Assembly: GCA_017452475.1 (NCBI GenBank)
Contig: JAFTMJ010000042.1
Coordinates: 1-41,090, forward strand
Reading direction: 5' to 3'
Length of the DNA: 41,090 nucleotides
Source of the DNA: Clostridia bacterium
Lineage (GTDB): Bacteria; Bacillota; Clostridia; Oscillospirales; CAG-272
A program made the position numbers and the translations under genes. Below the pieces are notes generated by a model. It saw only the letters and a list, made by a program, of their open reading frames with translations, was not told where the DNA came from and searched no databases. The stretch's first letter is position 1; every line of letters starts with the position of its first letter. Positions 15,237-24,688 of this stretch are shown here, in pieces.

Positions 15237-16715
15237 ATGAAGGCTAAAATTTCTATCGATAAGAATAGTATAATTTCAAAAATCGACAACCGTATTTACG
15301 GCTCCTTTATTGAGCATTTGGGCAGGGCTGTGTATAACGGCATTTACGAGCCAACCCATCCTTTAGCTGACGAAAGCGGCTGGAGGCGTGATGTTTTAGA
15401 GCTTGTTAAGGAGCTTAAATGCCCCCTTGTGCGCTATCCCGGCGGCAACTTTGTTTCGGGCTATAACTGGGAGGACGGAATTGGAGACAAAAGCAAAAGG
15501 CCGAAAAAATTAGAGCTTGCCTGGCTTTCCATCGAAACCAACCAGGTGGGAATTGATGAATTTCAGGATTGGGCAAGGCTGGCAGGCACCGAGCTTATGA
15601 TGGCGGTGAACTTAGGCACCCGTGGGCCAAACGAGGCAAGGGAGCTAATTGAATATTGCAACGGTGAAACAGACACCCACTTTGCAAATTTGCGAAGGAA
15701 AAACGGCTTTGAAAAGCCATTTAACATAAAGCTTTGGTGCTTGGGCAACGAAATGGACGGGGATTGGCAAATTTGCCACAAAACCGCCGAGGAATACGGT
15801 AGAATTGCAACGGAGACCGCCAAGGTTTTAAAGTGGGTTGACCCAACAATTGAGCTTGTTGCCTGCGGCAGCTCTGACCCAAATATGCCCACCTACGGGG
15901 AGTGGGAAAGGACAGTGCTTGACCACACCTATGACTATGTTGACTACCTTTCCCTCCACTGCTACTACGGAAACAAGGCAAACGACACCAAAAATTTCCT
16001 TGCCCGTGCCGAGGATATGGACAGGTTTATTAAGCGCACCGCCGCTATTTGCGATGAAATAAAGGCAAAAAAGGGCAGTGACAAAACGGTGAACCTTTCC
16101 TTTGACGAATGGAATGTTTGGTACAGAACTAAGGATGAGGAAAAAACTGCCGAAAGGTGGCAAATCGCCCCCCACCTTTTAGAGGAAAAATACAATTTGG
16201 AGGATGCGCTCCTTGTTGGATGTATGCTCTCCACCCTGCAAAACAACAGTGACCGTGTAAAAATCGGTTGCCTTGCCCAGCTTGTAAATGTTATCGCGCC
16301 TATAATGACCGAAAACGGCGGAAAAGCTTGGAAGCAAACTATTTTCTACCCATATATGTACTCCTCCCTGTACGGAAGGGGCAGCGCCCTTAACCTTAAA
16401 TGTCACAGTGAGAGCTATAAATCAAATGAGGGCTGGGACATACCCTACCTATGCTCCTCCGCGGTTATTAACGAGGACGAGGACAGAATAACGGTTTTTG
16501 CAACAAACCGCAGCCTTGACTCCGATATGGAGCTTTCCCTGTGCGGCATCGATGGCTACACCCTAAAGGAGCACATAGAGCTTTACTGTGATGACATTAA
16601 GGCTGAAAACAGCGTGGATTGCGAGGCTATCTCCCCTAAAAAACGAGAAATTATCCACACGTCCCCAGCTATTTTGAAAAAACACTCCTGGAATATGCTT
16701 GTTTTTGAAAAATAG
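15237..16715 (+). CDS. abfA: GH51 alpha-L-arabinofuranosidase
   Basis: Start chosen at ATG 15237 behind GGAGGT, giving 492 residues, the usual length of GH51 enzymes. The N-terminus has the family signature IYGSFIEHLGRAVYNGIYEP, then PLVRYPGGNFVSGYNWEDG. The acid/base is E172 in CLGNEMDG and the nucleophile is E291 in LSFDEWNVWY. The (beta/alpha)8 domain is followed by a C-terminal beta domain. With no signal peptide it acts inside the cell, releasing arabinose from imported arabino-oligosaccharides. No transporter or arabinose pathway gene is adjacent, and the gene has its own promoter and terminator. Confidence 0.95.
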   Translation: MKAKISIDKNSIISKIDNRIYGSFIEHLGRAVYNGIYEPTHPLADESGWRRDVLELVKELKCPLVRYPGGNFVSGYNWEDGIGDKSKRPKKLELAWLSIETNQVGIDEFQDWARLAGTELMMAVNLGTRGPNEARELIEYCNGETDTHFANLRRKNGFEKPFNIKLWCLGNEMDGDWQICHKTAEEYGRIATETAKVLKWVDPTIELVACGSSDPNMPTYGEWERTVLDHTYDYVDYLSLHCYYGNKANDTKNFLARAEDMDRFIKRTAAICDEIKAKKGSDKTVNLSFDEWNVWYRTKDEEKTAERWQIAPHLLEEKYNLEDALLVGCMLSTLQNNSDRVKIGCLAQLVNVIAPIMTENGGKAWKQTIFYPYMYSSLYGRGSALNLKCHSESYKSNEGWDIPYLCSSAVINEDEDRITVFATNRSLDSDMELSLCGIDGYTLKEHIELYCDDIKAENSVDCEAISPKKREIIHTSPAILKKHSWNMLVFEK

Positions 16716-16744
16716 CTTTATAGCCAAAAAATCAACACGAAATA

Positions 16745-16786
16745 AAAAGCGCAGGTTTTAGACGAGTGCCTAAAACCTGCGCTTTT
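16745..16786. terminator. Bidirectional terminator between GH51 and pepD
   Basis: A 17-base stem (16745-16761 with 16770-16786) has an A run on one arm and a T run on the other, so it can serve both convergent genes. Confidence 0.85.
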
Positions 16787-16813
16787 GTGTTTATTTTTGT
16801 TAATTAAAAGCTT

Positions 16814-18235
16814 TTATTTTTTCAAAAATCGGATAAGAGTATCATAAATTCTGTCCATTGAGGAAAGCTCCATTGTTTCCTTCGGCGTGTGCAAATCGTG
16901 TACATTGCAGCCAACGGAAATTGCATTTAGCCCCTTTAGCTCCCTTGACATAAGTCCACACTCAAGCCCTGCGTGGATAAGGGTTGGGCTTGTTTTTCTG
17001 CCGCTTACCTTCTCAAAGGCATCCTGCCAATTCTTTACTAATGGAATGTCCTTGTCACTTGCCCAGCCGGGATACCTTTCGTGGTGGAATGTTGTGCCGC
17101 CCACCTTTTTTGCAAGCTCGTCAAGCTCCCTTGTGCTTTCGTCAAGACGCTCTTCAAGGTAAGAACGGGAGGAGAAGCCAATTGAAATATCGCCCTCATT
17201 TGTCCTTATCCTTGCTAAATTTCTTGATGTTTCGGGCAAAATCGGCGGCTCGGTCCTGTAATACATTACCCCGTTTCTTATGCTTAGAATTTCAAGTATA
17301 CTTTCAGTATCCTTTTGAGAAATAACGCGGGGAGTGTCTGTTTTTTCAACTTTTACAAACAGCTCGCCGTCCTCCTTAGCCTTCAAAAAGCTCCTTGCAA
17401 AATCCTGTATTTTACTTGTATCAATTTCACCGCTTGGAACAATAACGCACTCGCACTCTCTCGGGATTGCATTGTCCTTATCCCCACCTGTAATATGGGA
17501 AATTCTAAAGGGCGCTTGCTCCTTAATCTTAACAAGGATTTTACCCATAAGGATGTGGGCATTTAGCCTGCCCCTGTCAATATCCTCACCGGAGTGGCCG
17601 CCGCAAAGACCGCCAACGGTAATTTTATAGCCCTTATACTGACCCTTTTCTTGGCTGACAGGCACGGTAAGCTCCGTTCTTATTCCGCCGCAGCAGCCGA
17701 TAATAACCGTGTCCTCCTCGGCAGAGTCCAAATTTATCATCCTGCGGGACTTAATCTTACTGTAATCAAAGGCGGAGGCGCCCTCAAGCCCAACCTCCTC
17801 GCTTGATGTGAAAAGGCACTCAAGCCTTGGGTGTGACAGTGTGTCACCGTCCAAAACCGCAAGCATAATGGCAACACCAAAGCCGTCATCAGCGCCTAAG
17901 GTTGTGCCCCTTGCGTGCAAAATGTCCCCTTCTTGAATTAGCTCAATTGGGTCAGTATCAAAATTATGCTCTGTGCCCACGTTCTTCTCCGCTACCATAT
18001 CCGTGTGTGCTTGGAGCATTATCGGCTCCTCATTTTCCCGACCCTGTGTGGCATTTTTAACAACCAAAACATTGTTTACATCATCACGGTAGCACCAAAG
18101 ACCCCTCTTTTCGGCAAAGCTTACAATATAGTCGGCAATCGCCCTTTCATTGTGTGATGCGCGGGGAATTTGTGAAATTTCTTCAAAGTACATAAACGGC
18201 GCTTCGTTCTTTACGCCCTTAATATATTTAAGCAT
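16814..18235 (-). CDS. pepD: Aminoacyl-histidine dipeptidase (M20 family)
   Basis: A 473-residue M20C-type peptidase. Metal and catalytic motifs are in order: MLQAHTDMV, ARGTTLGADDGFG, SSEEVGLEGA, the dimerisation-domain GGHSGEDIDRGR, and the C-terminal IHAGLECG. Length and the GADDG signature match PepD (beta-Ala-His/Xaa-His dipeptidase), a cytoplasmic di-zinc enzyme that cleaves dipeptides. An AAAGGAGA site precedes the ATG. A TACAAT with an upstream TGG (minus strand, 18264-18269) may be an extended -10. The gene is monocistronic and convergent with GH51. Confidence 0.93.
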   Translation of the reverse strand: MLKYIKGVKNEAPFMYFEEISQIPRASHNERAIADYIVSFAEKRGLWCYRDDVNNVLVVKNATQGRENEEPIMLQAHTDMVAEKNVGTEHNFDTDPIELIQEGDILHARGTTLGADDGFGVAIMLAVLDGDTLSHPRLECLFTSSEEVGLEGASAFDYSKIKSRRMINLDSAEEDTVIIGCCGGIRTELTVPVSQEKGQYKGYKITVGGLCGGHSGEDIDRGRLNAHILMGKILVKIKEQAPFRISHITGGDKDNAIPRECECVIVPSGEIDTSKIQDFARSFLKAKEDGELFVKVEKTDTPRVISQKDTESILEILSIRNGVMYYRTEPPILPETSRNLARIRTNEGDISIGFSSRSYLEERLDESTRELDELAKKVGGTTFHHERYPGWASDKDIPLVKNWQDAFEKVSGRKTSPTLIHAGLECGLMSRELKGLNAISVGCNVHDLHTPKETMELSSMDRIYDTLIRFLKK

Positions 18236-18311
18236 AGCAGTCTCCTTTGATTTTTATATTTATATTGTACCATCATTTTATTCAAATAGGAATAGGAAAA
18301 ACCAAATTTTA

Positions 18312-18342
18312 CAAAAATATGCACCCTTTTAAGGATGCATAT
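18312..18342 (-). terminator. Terminator of proS
   Basis: On the minus strand ATATGCATCC (18342-18333) pairs with GGGTGCATAT (18326-18317) with one T·G pair, followed by TTTTTG. Confidence 0.7.
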
Positions 18343-18350
18343 TGTTATTT

Positions 18351-20081
18351 TTATTCAGCCTGCGCATTAATCTCCGCAATAAGCTGGCAAACCTTTGCCT
18401 TTGCCTCTGCCGCCGCGGTTTCGGGATTCAAATCAAGCTGGAAGGACTTGTCCCTTGCGCTTAGCTCAACAGCGCCGCGCTCAAGTGTCCTTGGGCTGAC
18501 AATCATTCTAACAGGAACGCCGATTAGGTCAGCGTCGGAGAACATAACGCCCGCGCTTACATTTCTGTCATCGTAAATAACCTCAACGCCCAGCTTCTTC
18601 AGCTCTGCATAGAGCCTGTCAGCAGTTTCCTTAACCTCAGGGTTATCAACACGGATAGCGCAAAGGTGAACCTGCCAAGGGGCAATTGTAATAGGCCAAA
18701 TAGGACCGAACTTATCGTGGCTGACCTGGCAAACGGAGGCAACAAGCCTGCCCACGCCGATACCGTAGCAGCCCATAATCGGGTACTGTAATTCGCCGTT
18801 TTTGTCAAGGTACTGCATACCCATAGATTCTGTGTACTTTGTACCAAGCTGGAATATATTACCCACCTCAATGCCGCGCTTAATTGTGATGGAGTGCTTG
18901 CCGCATACAGGGCAAATGCCGCCCTCGTAAGCCTTTGCAACGCTAACATACTCAACCTCACTGTAGTCACGGGCAAGGTTAACGCCCTTTAGGTGGTAGT
19001 TTTCCTCATTCGCTCCGCAGATAAGGCTGTTAATTCCCTTCAAGGATTCATCAAACACAACGGTAATGCTCTTGTCCAAGCCCATAGGACCGATAAAGCC
19101 TGCGCAAACGCCCATATCCTGTGTAACAACGGCAGGATGCACCTCAGCCTTTATGTGGTTTCTCAGCTTTGTTTCATTAACCTCCAAGTCACCGCGGATA
19201 AACACGATAACAAGGGAGTCATCCTCATTTCTTTGGTAAACAACCGCCTTGCAGGAGTCCTTAGCCTGCTTGCCAAGGAAGGAGGTAACCTCCTCAATGG
19301 TTTTTTGGTTAGGTGTGTGTACCCTTTCCATCTCCTCAATTTCGCCGCTTTCATTTTCAACAATGCAATCAGCAACCTCCATATTGGAGCGATAGCCGCA
19401 TTCATCACAAATAACAAGTGTGTCCTCACCAATGTCGGTAAGCAGCATAAACTCGTGGGAAACACGGCCGCCCATCATACCCGAGTCAGACTTAACCGCC
19501 ACAACATTCGGCGCGCCGCAGCGCTTGAAAATTCTTTCATACGCGTGGTAGCAAACATCGTAGTACTGCTCCAAATCCTCGTGGGATGTGTGGAAGGAGT
19601 ACGCATCCTTCATAGTAAATTCACGGGTTCTGATAAGACCGCCGCGGGAGCGTGGCTCATCACGGAACTTTGTTTGAATTTGGTATATCATAAATGGGTA
19701 CTTCTGATAGCTTTGCGCCGCATCCCTTGCAAGATGTACAGCCGCCTCCTCGTGGGTCATACCGAGAACCATATCTATACCGTTTCTATCCTTAAAGCGG
19801 AGAAGCTCGGAGCCGATGGTATTATAACGGTTTGACTCCTGCCAAAGGGCGCCGGGCATAACAACGGGGAACATAACCTCCTGTCCGTCAATGGCGTCCA
19901 TCTCCTCACGGATGATATTTTCAATTTTCTTTGTAATCCTCTTTGCGGGCATATATAGAGAGAAAAGACCTGTACCAACAGATTTCATATATCCGCCGCG
20001 AACCATAAGCGCTTGGCTTTCAATAGTACAATCGGCAGGGGCAGTCTTAAATCTTTCTCCAAGTAATGAGCTAACCTTCAT
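18351..20081 (-). CDS. proS: Prolyl-tRNA synthetase, bacterial type with editing domain
   Basis: A 576-residue class II synthetase of the bacterial (ProS type 1) form. Motif 2 is FRDEPRSRGGLIRTREFTMK and motif 3 is GCYGIGVGRLVAS. Between them, about residues 225-390, lies the INS editing domain, including CKAVVYQRNEDDSLVIVFIR and KLRNHIKAEV, which clears Ala-tRNA-Pro. The C-terminal anticodon-binding domain begins near PWQVHLCAIRVDNPEV. The enzyme is cytoplasmic and essential. The promoter at 20114-20142 leaves a short leader, and no T-box was seen. Confidence 0.96.
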   Translation of the reverse strand: MKVSSLLGERFKTAPADCTIESQALMVRGGYMKSVGTGLFSLYMPAKRITKKIENIIREEMDAIDGQEVMFPVVMPGALWQESNRYNTIGSELLRFKDRNGIDMVLGMTHEEAAVHLARDAAQSYQKYPFMIYQIQTKFRDEPRSRGGLIRTREFTMKDAYSFHTSHEDLEQYYDVCYHAYERIFKRCGAPNVVAVKSDSGMMGGRVSHEFMLLTDIGEDTLVICDECGYRSNMEVADCIVENESGEIEEMERVHTPNQKTIEEVTSFLGKQAKDSCKAVVYQRNEDDSLVIVFIRGDLEVNETKLRNHIKAEVHPAVVTQDMGVCAGFIGPMGLDKSITVVFDESLKGINSLICGANEENYHLKGVNLARDYSEVEYVSVAKAYEGGICPVCGKHSITIKRGIEVGNIFQLGTKYTESMGMQYLDKNGELQYPIMGCYGIGVGRLVASVCQVSHDKFGPIWPITIAPWQVHLCAIRVDNPEVKETADRLYAELKKLGVEVIYDDRNVSAGVMFSDADLIGVPVRMIVSPRTLERGAVELSARDKSFQLDLNPETAAAEAKAKVCQLIAEINAQAE

Positions 20082-20113
20082 AATTTAGTCCTCTCTTTTA
20101 AATCTTTTAAAAT

Positions 20114-20142
20114 AATATAGCACACAAAAGTATATTTGTCAA
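20114..20142 (-). promoter_or_regulatory. Promoter of proS
   Basis: On the minus strand TTGACA (20137-20142), 17 bases, TATATT (20114-20119). Confidence 0.75.
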
Positions 20143-20151
20143 TTATTTTTA

Positions 20152-20180
20152 TTGAAAAGTTATGCACGCTATGATAAAAT
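20152..20180 (+). promoter_or_regulatory. Extended -10 promoter of the GH92-GH36 operon
   Basis: TTGAAA (20152-20157), 17 bases, TAAAAT (20175-20180) preceded by TGA. It is back to back with the proS promoter, the two -35 boxes being only nine bases apart. Confidence 0.65.
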
Positions 20181-20212
20181 AAAGAAAAGTTTGTACCCTT
20201 TCGAGGTGTGTT

Positions 20213-22402
20213 ATGAAAAGAACAGATTATATAGACCCGATAATAGGCACCGTAGGTGATGAGCAGGGGGAAAGCTACCACGGCGGCGGCAAGACCCACC
20301 CGGGTGCCGCCTACCCCTTCGGTATGGTGCAGCTCTCGCCTGACACAACCACAAGCGGTGACAACGGCACAGGCTACAACTATTGCCAAAGCACCATTGA
20401 AGGCTTCAGCTTCAACCATATGAGTGGCATTGGATGGTACGGCGACCTTGGCAACCTTCAAATTATGCCAACGGTTGGCAAAACCGACCTGCGCAGCGGC
20501 TCAAATGCGGAGGTGCCGTTCACTAAGGGAAACGAGGGCTGGAAATCAAAGTTCAGCCACGAAAACGAGGTTGCAAGGGCAGGCTACTACTCGGTTTTCC
20601 TTGACAGATACGGTATTAAGTGCGAGTCAACCGTTTCCTTGCACACAGGGCTTCTCCGCTTTACATATCCAAAAAGCCGTGAGAGCCACATTATATTTAA
20701 CTTCTCCCGCCGAATTGCAGGACACTCCGATATGCAGCGTGTCACCGTAAACGGCAGAAAAATCGAGGGCGAAATCATTTGCACCCCTAAGGGCGGCGGC
20801 TTTGGGCGCGGTGCAGGCGGAATTGGCTATAAGCTGTGCTTCAGCCTTGAGGTAAGCTGCGGCTTTACCTACCGTTTTTTTGAAAACGAGGAGCTTTTGC
20901 CCGAGGGAGTGTCTGATTTTGAGGGTAAGGACTTACATTTGCTTGCGGATTTTGACACGCAAAAAAACCGTGAAATTTCAATCCGCTGCGGCATTTCCTA
21001 TGTTGATATAGAGGGGGCAAGGAACAATTTAAGCGCAGAGTGCCCAGATTTTGACTTTGATGCTCTTTATAAAAAAGCTGACACCGCTTGGGAAAACGCC
21101 CTTGGCTGTGCCACGGTTGAGGGGGAAAACGAAACAGATTTAACCGTCTTTTATACCTGCCTGTACCACGCGCTTTTGGACCCACGCACCGCCGTGGATA
21201 ATGACGGCAGGTATGTTAACCCTCAGGGCGAAATCTGCAAGGCAAGCTACACACACCGCACAATGTTCAGCGGCTGGGATGTGTACAGAAGCGAGTTTCC
21301 TTTGCTCACAATTATCGACCCTGTGTCTGTAAATGACGAAATTAACTCACTTTTAAATATAGCAATTGCAAAAAAATCCTCCCTTCCAAGGTGGGAGCTT
21401 ATGGGCATTGACTCAGGCTGTATGGTGGGGGACCCCGGGCTTATTGTTTTGGCTGATGCATACCTAAAGGGCATTGACTCCTTTGATGTACAAAGGGCGT
21501 ACAAGATTTGTAAGGACTCTGCCCTCTCCGTCTCAAGCGAGGATTTTAAAAGCTTCCGCCCCAAATGCCCACAGTATACAAAGGATGCCTTTGTGCCGCA
21601 CGGACTAAGTGACACCTTAGAATATTTGCTTGCCGACTATGCCCTTGCACAATTTGCAAAAAAGCTTGGCAAAAACGAGGATTATGAATATTTTATGTCC
21701 CGCGCAAGCACCTATAAGAACAACTTTAATAAAGAAACAGGCTTTATGGGGGCAAGGGACGAAAAGGGAGACTTCGTGCCTGTCAAAAGCGAGTACGAGG
21801 GGTACGGCTGTGTGGAAAGCAACATTTTTCAGCAAAGCTGGTTTGTGCCCTACAATGTTGTGGGCTTGAGTGAGCTTTTCGGCAAGGAAAGAACTGTTAT
21901 TCTTCTTGAAAGATTGTTTGAAAAAGCCGACTTTTCGCGCCTTTGGAACGAGGACTACAACCATTCAAACGAGCCTTGCCATAACATAACCCACTATTTT
22001 AATATTCTCGGCTTGCCAAAGCGCACACAGTATTGGACAAGGCGTGTTCAAAAGGAGGCTTACCGCTTAGGCGCATTCGGCTTTTGCGGCAACGAGGATG
22101 TGGGTCAGCTCTCCGCCTGGTATGTGCTTTCTGCCCTTGGCTTTGCACAGGCTTGTATGGGGGATGACAAATACTATATTAACACTCCGCTTTTTAAATC
22201 CGCCAGGGTGCGTCTAAACCCCCGTTTTCATTCTTGCAGCGTCAGCGCAGAGCTAATAATAGAGTGCGACAAGGACCCTCTTACAAGCCCTTATATCAGC
22301 GCAATTTATCTAAACGGCAAAAAAATCCACCGCTACTATTTGACCTACGGCGAAATAACAAGCGGCGGAAATTTAAAATTTATACTGTGCGAGGACAATT
22401 AG
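20213..22402 (+). CDS. GH92-family glycoside hydrolase (alpha-mannosidase type)
   Basis: The 729-residue protein starts with YIDPIIGTVGDEQG and has THPGAAYPFGMVQLSPDT, GFSFNHMSGIGW, MFSGWDVYRSEFPLLTIIDP, GDPGLIVLADAYLKG, NEPCHNITHYFNILG (catalytic Glu near 587) and GNEDVGQLSAWYVLSALGF, all diagnostic for GH92. The family consists of Ca-dependent inverting exo-alpha-mannosidases acting on alpha-1,2/1,3/1,4/1,6-mannose. There is no signal peptide, so it should act on imported mannosides, unlike the many secreted Bacteroidetes members. The next gene starts at the base after this stop codon, implying translational coupling with the GH36 enzyme. Linkage specificity cannot be read. Confidence 0.93.
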   Translation: MKRTDYIDPIIGTVGDEQGESYHGGGKTHPGAAYPFGMVQLSPDTTTSGDNGTGYNYCQSTIEGFSFNHMSGIGWYGDLGNLQIMPTVGKTDLRSGSNAEVPFTKGNEGWKSKFSHENEVARAGYYSVFLDRYGIKCESTVSLHTGLLRFTYPKSRESHIIFNFSRRIAGHSDMQRVTVNGRKIEGEIICTPKGGGFGRGAGGIGYKLCFSLEVSCGFTYRFFENEELLPEGVSDFEGKDLHLLADFDTQKNREISIRCGISYVDIEGARNNLSAECPDFDFDALYKKADTAWENALGCATVEGENETDLTVFYTCLYHALLDPRTAVDNDGRYVNPQGEICKASYTHRTMFSGWDVYRSEFPLLTIIDPVSVNDEINSLLNIAIAKKSSLPRWELMGIDSGCMVGDPGLIVLADAYLKGIDSFDVQRAYKICKDSALSVSSEDFKSFRPKCPQYTKDAFVPHGLSDTLEYLLADYALAQFAKKLGKNEDYEYFMSRASTYKNNFNKETGFMGARDEKGDFVPVKSEYEGYGCVESNIFQQSWFVPYNVVGLSELFGKERTVILLERLFEKADFSRLWNEDYNHSNEPCHNITHYFNILGLPKRTQYWTRRVQKEAYRLGAFGFCGNEDVGQLSAWYVLSALGFAQACMGDDKYYINTPLFKSARVRLNPRFHSCSVSAELIIECDKDPLTSPYISAIYLNGKKIHRYYLTYGEITSGGNLKFILCEDN

Positions 22403-24457
22403 ATGAAAAAGCTTGACTTTTCCCAAAACGGAATAAAATTTATTGTAGGAATAGCAGAGGACGAGCGTGTCTACCTGCACAATTTTTCAACAAACGATCT
22501 TGTACACAAGCGCTATAAGGGCGTGTGGGGACCTATTGCGGAGATACATATTTGCGGAGACAACCCAAACGACCACCATATGTCAAAGCATACAGGGGGC
22601 TCTGCCACCTTTACCCTTAAGTACAAATCCCATAAATACTACGAAAACGAGTATGGCAACAAGCTGGAGCTAACCTTGGCTGACAATAAGCTGGAGGTGT
22701 GCGTTCACTATCAATTTTACACAGGCATTTCCCTTTTGCGCAGCTGGACAACCGTTACCAACATTAGCGCTGACATAGTAGGGCTTGAATACGTCTCCTC
22801 CTTTTCCTATGTGGGAATTGACGAAGGGGAAAAGCCCCTTGATGAAAGGCTGAAAATTTTAATTCCCCACAATGCCTGGTGCAGGGAGGCAAACTGGCAC
22901 GCCTACACCCCTGGCGAGCTTGGCTATGCCCCGATGACGTTTTTTTCGGGAAAGAGAATTTTGGTTTCCAATACAGGCACCTGGAGCGCCAAGGAGCATC
23001 TGCCTATGGGCGCGTACCATAACCTTGAAAGCGGAAATATGGTTATGTGGCAAATTGAGCATAACGGCTCCTGGGCTTGGGAAATCTCCGACATTGACCG
23101 TATGCTCTACCTAAAGATTAGCGGTCCAAACGAGCAGGAGCACGATTGGTATAAGGAGCTTGTCCCCGAGGAAAGCTTTGAAACCGTCAAGGTTGCCCTT
23201 GCCTTAGGTACTGACTTTAACGATACCTTAAAGGAAATGACAAAATACCGCCGCATAATCGCAGGCAATAATGACAAAAACCGCGCTCTGCCCGTTATAT
23301 TCAACGATTATATGAACTGCCTAATGGGGGACACCACCGAGGAAAAGTCCCTGCCCATTATTGACCGTGCCGCAAAAATCGGCGCTGAGTACTACTGTGT
23401 GGACTGCGGCTGGTATGCAGACGGCACTTGGTGGGACTCTGTTGGAGAGTGGAAGCCCTCAACCTGGCGCTTCCCCAATGGGTTAAAGAGCCTGTTTGAC
23501 AGAATTCACAGCCTTAATATGATACCGGGTATTTGGCTTGAAATAGAGGTAATGGGCATTAACTGTCCCTTAGCCAAGGACTTGCCAGACGATTGGTTCT
23601 TTGTCCGCCACGGAAAAAGGGTTATCGACCACGGCAGGTATCAGCTTGACTTTAGAAACCCCGATGTGCAAAAATTCGCCACAGAGGTGGTTGACAGGGT
23701 TGTTCGTGACTACGGCGTAGGCTACATTAAAACCGACTATAACATTGAGGCAGGCAGAGGCACAGAGCTTTATGGCAATAGCTGTGGCGATGCGCTTTTG
23801 GAGCATAACAGAGCCTACCTTTGCTGGCTTAAGAGCATTATGGCAAAGCACCCCCACTTAATTATTGAAAACTGCGCAAGCGGCAGTTTGCGTATGGACT
23901 ATGCCCAGCTTTCCGTTTGCCACCTGCAATCCGTCAGCGACCAGGAAAATTACCTATACAATGCAAAAATTTCTGCCGCCGCCTCCACCGCGGTTATCCC
24001 TGAGCAGGGAGCAATTTGGTCATATCCCCTTGCCAAGGCGGATGACGATGAAATCATTGTGAATATGGTTAACTCACTGCTTAAGCGCATTCACCTTTCA
24101 GGCGAGATACAGGCGTGGGATGACCGCCAATTCGCCCTTGTTAAGGAGGCAATCGATTTGCACAAGCAAATCCGCGCCGATATTCCAAAATCAATCCCAT
24201 TCTATCCCTTCGGTATGCCGCAGTACAGTCAAAAATGGATGTGCGAGGCGTATAAACTGGAAAACAAAATACGAATGGCTGTTTGGCGTATGGACGAAGA
24301 AAAAAGCGCCCTTAGCATCCCCTTGGAAAAGGAAATTAAGAGCGCAAAAATCCTATACCCTTCAAAATGCGACGGCGAGCTGACCTTTAGTGGCAGTACA
24401 TTAGCCGTTTCCCTTGACAGGTGCAACACCGCCTGTATAATTGAAATTATATGTTAA
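22403..24457 (+). CDS. GH36 alpha-galactosidase-like enzyme
   Basis: A 684-residue protein with an N-terminal beta-sandwich, a (beta/alpha)8 barrel and a C-terminal beta domain. Barrel motifs include YYCVDCGWYADGTWWDSVGEW and IPGIWLEIEVMG. The nucleophile is D445 in YIKTDYN and the likely acid/base is D513 in SVSDQENY; IIENCASGSLRMDY lies between them as in clan GH-D. No signal peptide is present. It is coupled directly to the GH92 gene, so the two should trim a mixed galactose/mannose oligosaccharide in the cytoplasm. Alpha-N-acetylgalactosaminidase activity is an alternative within GH36. Confidence 0.9.
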   Translation: MKKLDFSQNGIKFIVGIAEDERVYLHNFSTNDLVHKRYKGVWGPIAEIHICGDNPNDHHMSKHTGGSATFTLKYKSHKYYENEYGNKLELTLADNKLEVCVHYQFYTGISLLRSWTTVTNISADIVGLEYVSSFSYVGIDEGEKPLDERLKILIPHNAWCREANWHAYTPGELGYAPMTFFSGKRILVSNTGTWSAKEHLPMGAYHNLESGNMVMWQIEHNGSWAWEISDIDRMLYLKISGPNEQEHDWYKELVPEESFETVKVALALGTDFNDTLKEMTKYRRIIAGNNDKNRALPVIFNDYMNCLMGDTTEEKSLPIIDRAAKIGAEYYCVDCGWYADGTWWDSVGEWKPSTWRFPNGLKSLFDRIHSLNMIPGIWLEIEVMGINCPLAKDLPDDWFFVRHGKRVIDHGRYQLDFRNPDVQKFATEVVDRVVRDYGVGYIKTDYNIEAGRGTELYGNSCGDALLEHNRAYLCWLKSIMAKHPHLIIENCASGSLRMDYAQLSVCHLQSVSDQENYLYNAKISAAASTAVIPEQGAIWSYPLAKADDDEIIVNMVNSLLKRIHLSGEIQAWDDRQFALVKEAIDLHKQIRADIPKSIPFYPFGMPQYSQKWMCEAYKLENKIRMAVWRMDEEKSALSIPLEKEIKSAKILYPSKCDGELTFSGSTLAVSLDRCNTACIIEIIC

Positions 24458-24462
24458 AGTCA

Positions 24463-24492
24463 AAAACAGGATGGAAAATTCCATCCTGTTTT
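24463..24492. terminator. Bidirectional terminator between GH36 and the 58-residue gene
   Basis: AAAACAGGATGG (24463-24474) pairs with CCATCCTGTTTT (24481-24492). A and T runs on the two arms suit both convergent transcripts. Confidence 0.8.
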
Positions 24493-24498
24493 GTTTTA

Positions 24499-24675
24499 TT
24501 AGAATTGGCTGTCTCCAAAGAGCTTGGATGCATTTACTGTAATCTGTGTTGCAGTATATGTTTCTCCCGTGGTTGGGTCCTTCTTGCTTATATGTGCTAC
24601 GGTATATGGGGACTCGCAAATGATGTCATTTGTCTTTACCGCTTCATTTTTATAATTTGGTCTTATATACTTCAT
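24499..24675 (-). CDS. Small 58-residue protein downstream of the secreted LRR gene
   Basis: An ATG at 24673-24675 follows AAGGAGA by six bases and opens a 58-codon frame ending in TAA at 24499-24501. The product begins MKYIRPNYKNEAVKTNDIIC and ends KLFGDSQF. It starts 13 bases after the LRR gene stop codon, so the two are co-transcribed. No signal peptide or membrane helix is visible. The N-terminal half has the look of small peptide precursors (a charged leader ending NDIIC), but no maturation enzyme or transporter gene is next to it. Function unknown; existence supported by start signal, spacing and codon use. Confidence 0.7.
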   Translation of the reverse strand: MKYIRPNYKNEAVKTNDIICESPYTVAHISKKDPTTGETYTATQITVNASKLFGDSQF

Positions 24676-24688
24676 TTTCGTGTTCTCC

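Noticed and set aside
18993..19835. 280-codon plus-strand open frame
   Set aside because: It is antisense to proS, lacks a ribosome binding site and matches no family; proS has all its motifs.
20082..20142. T-box ahead of proS
   Set aside because: The consensus promoter leaves under 40 bases of leader, too little for a T-box.
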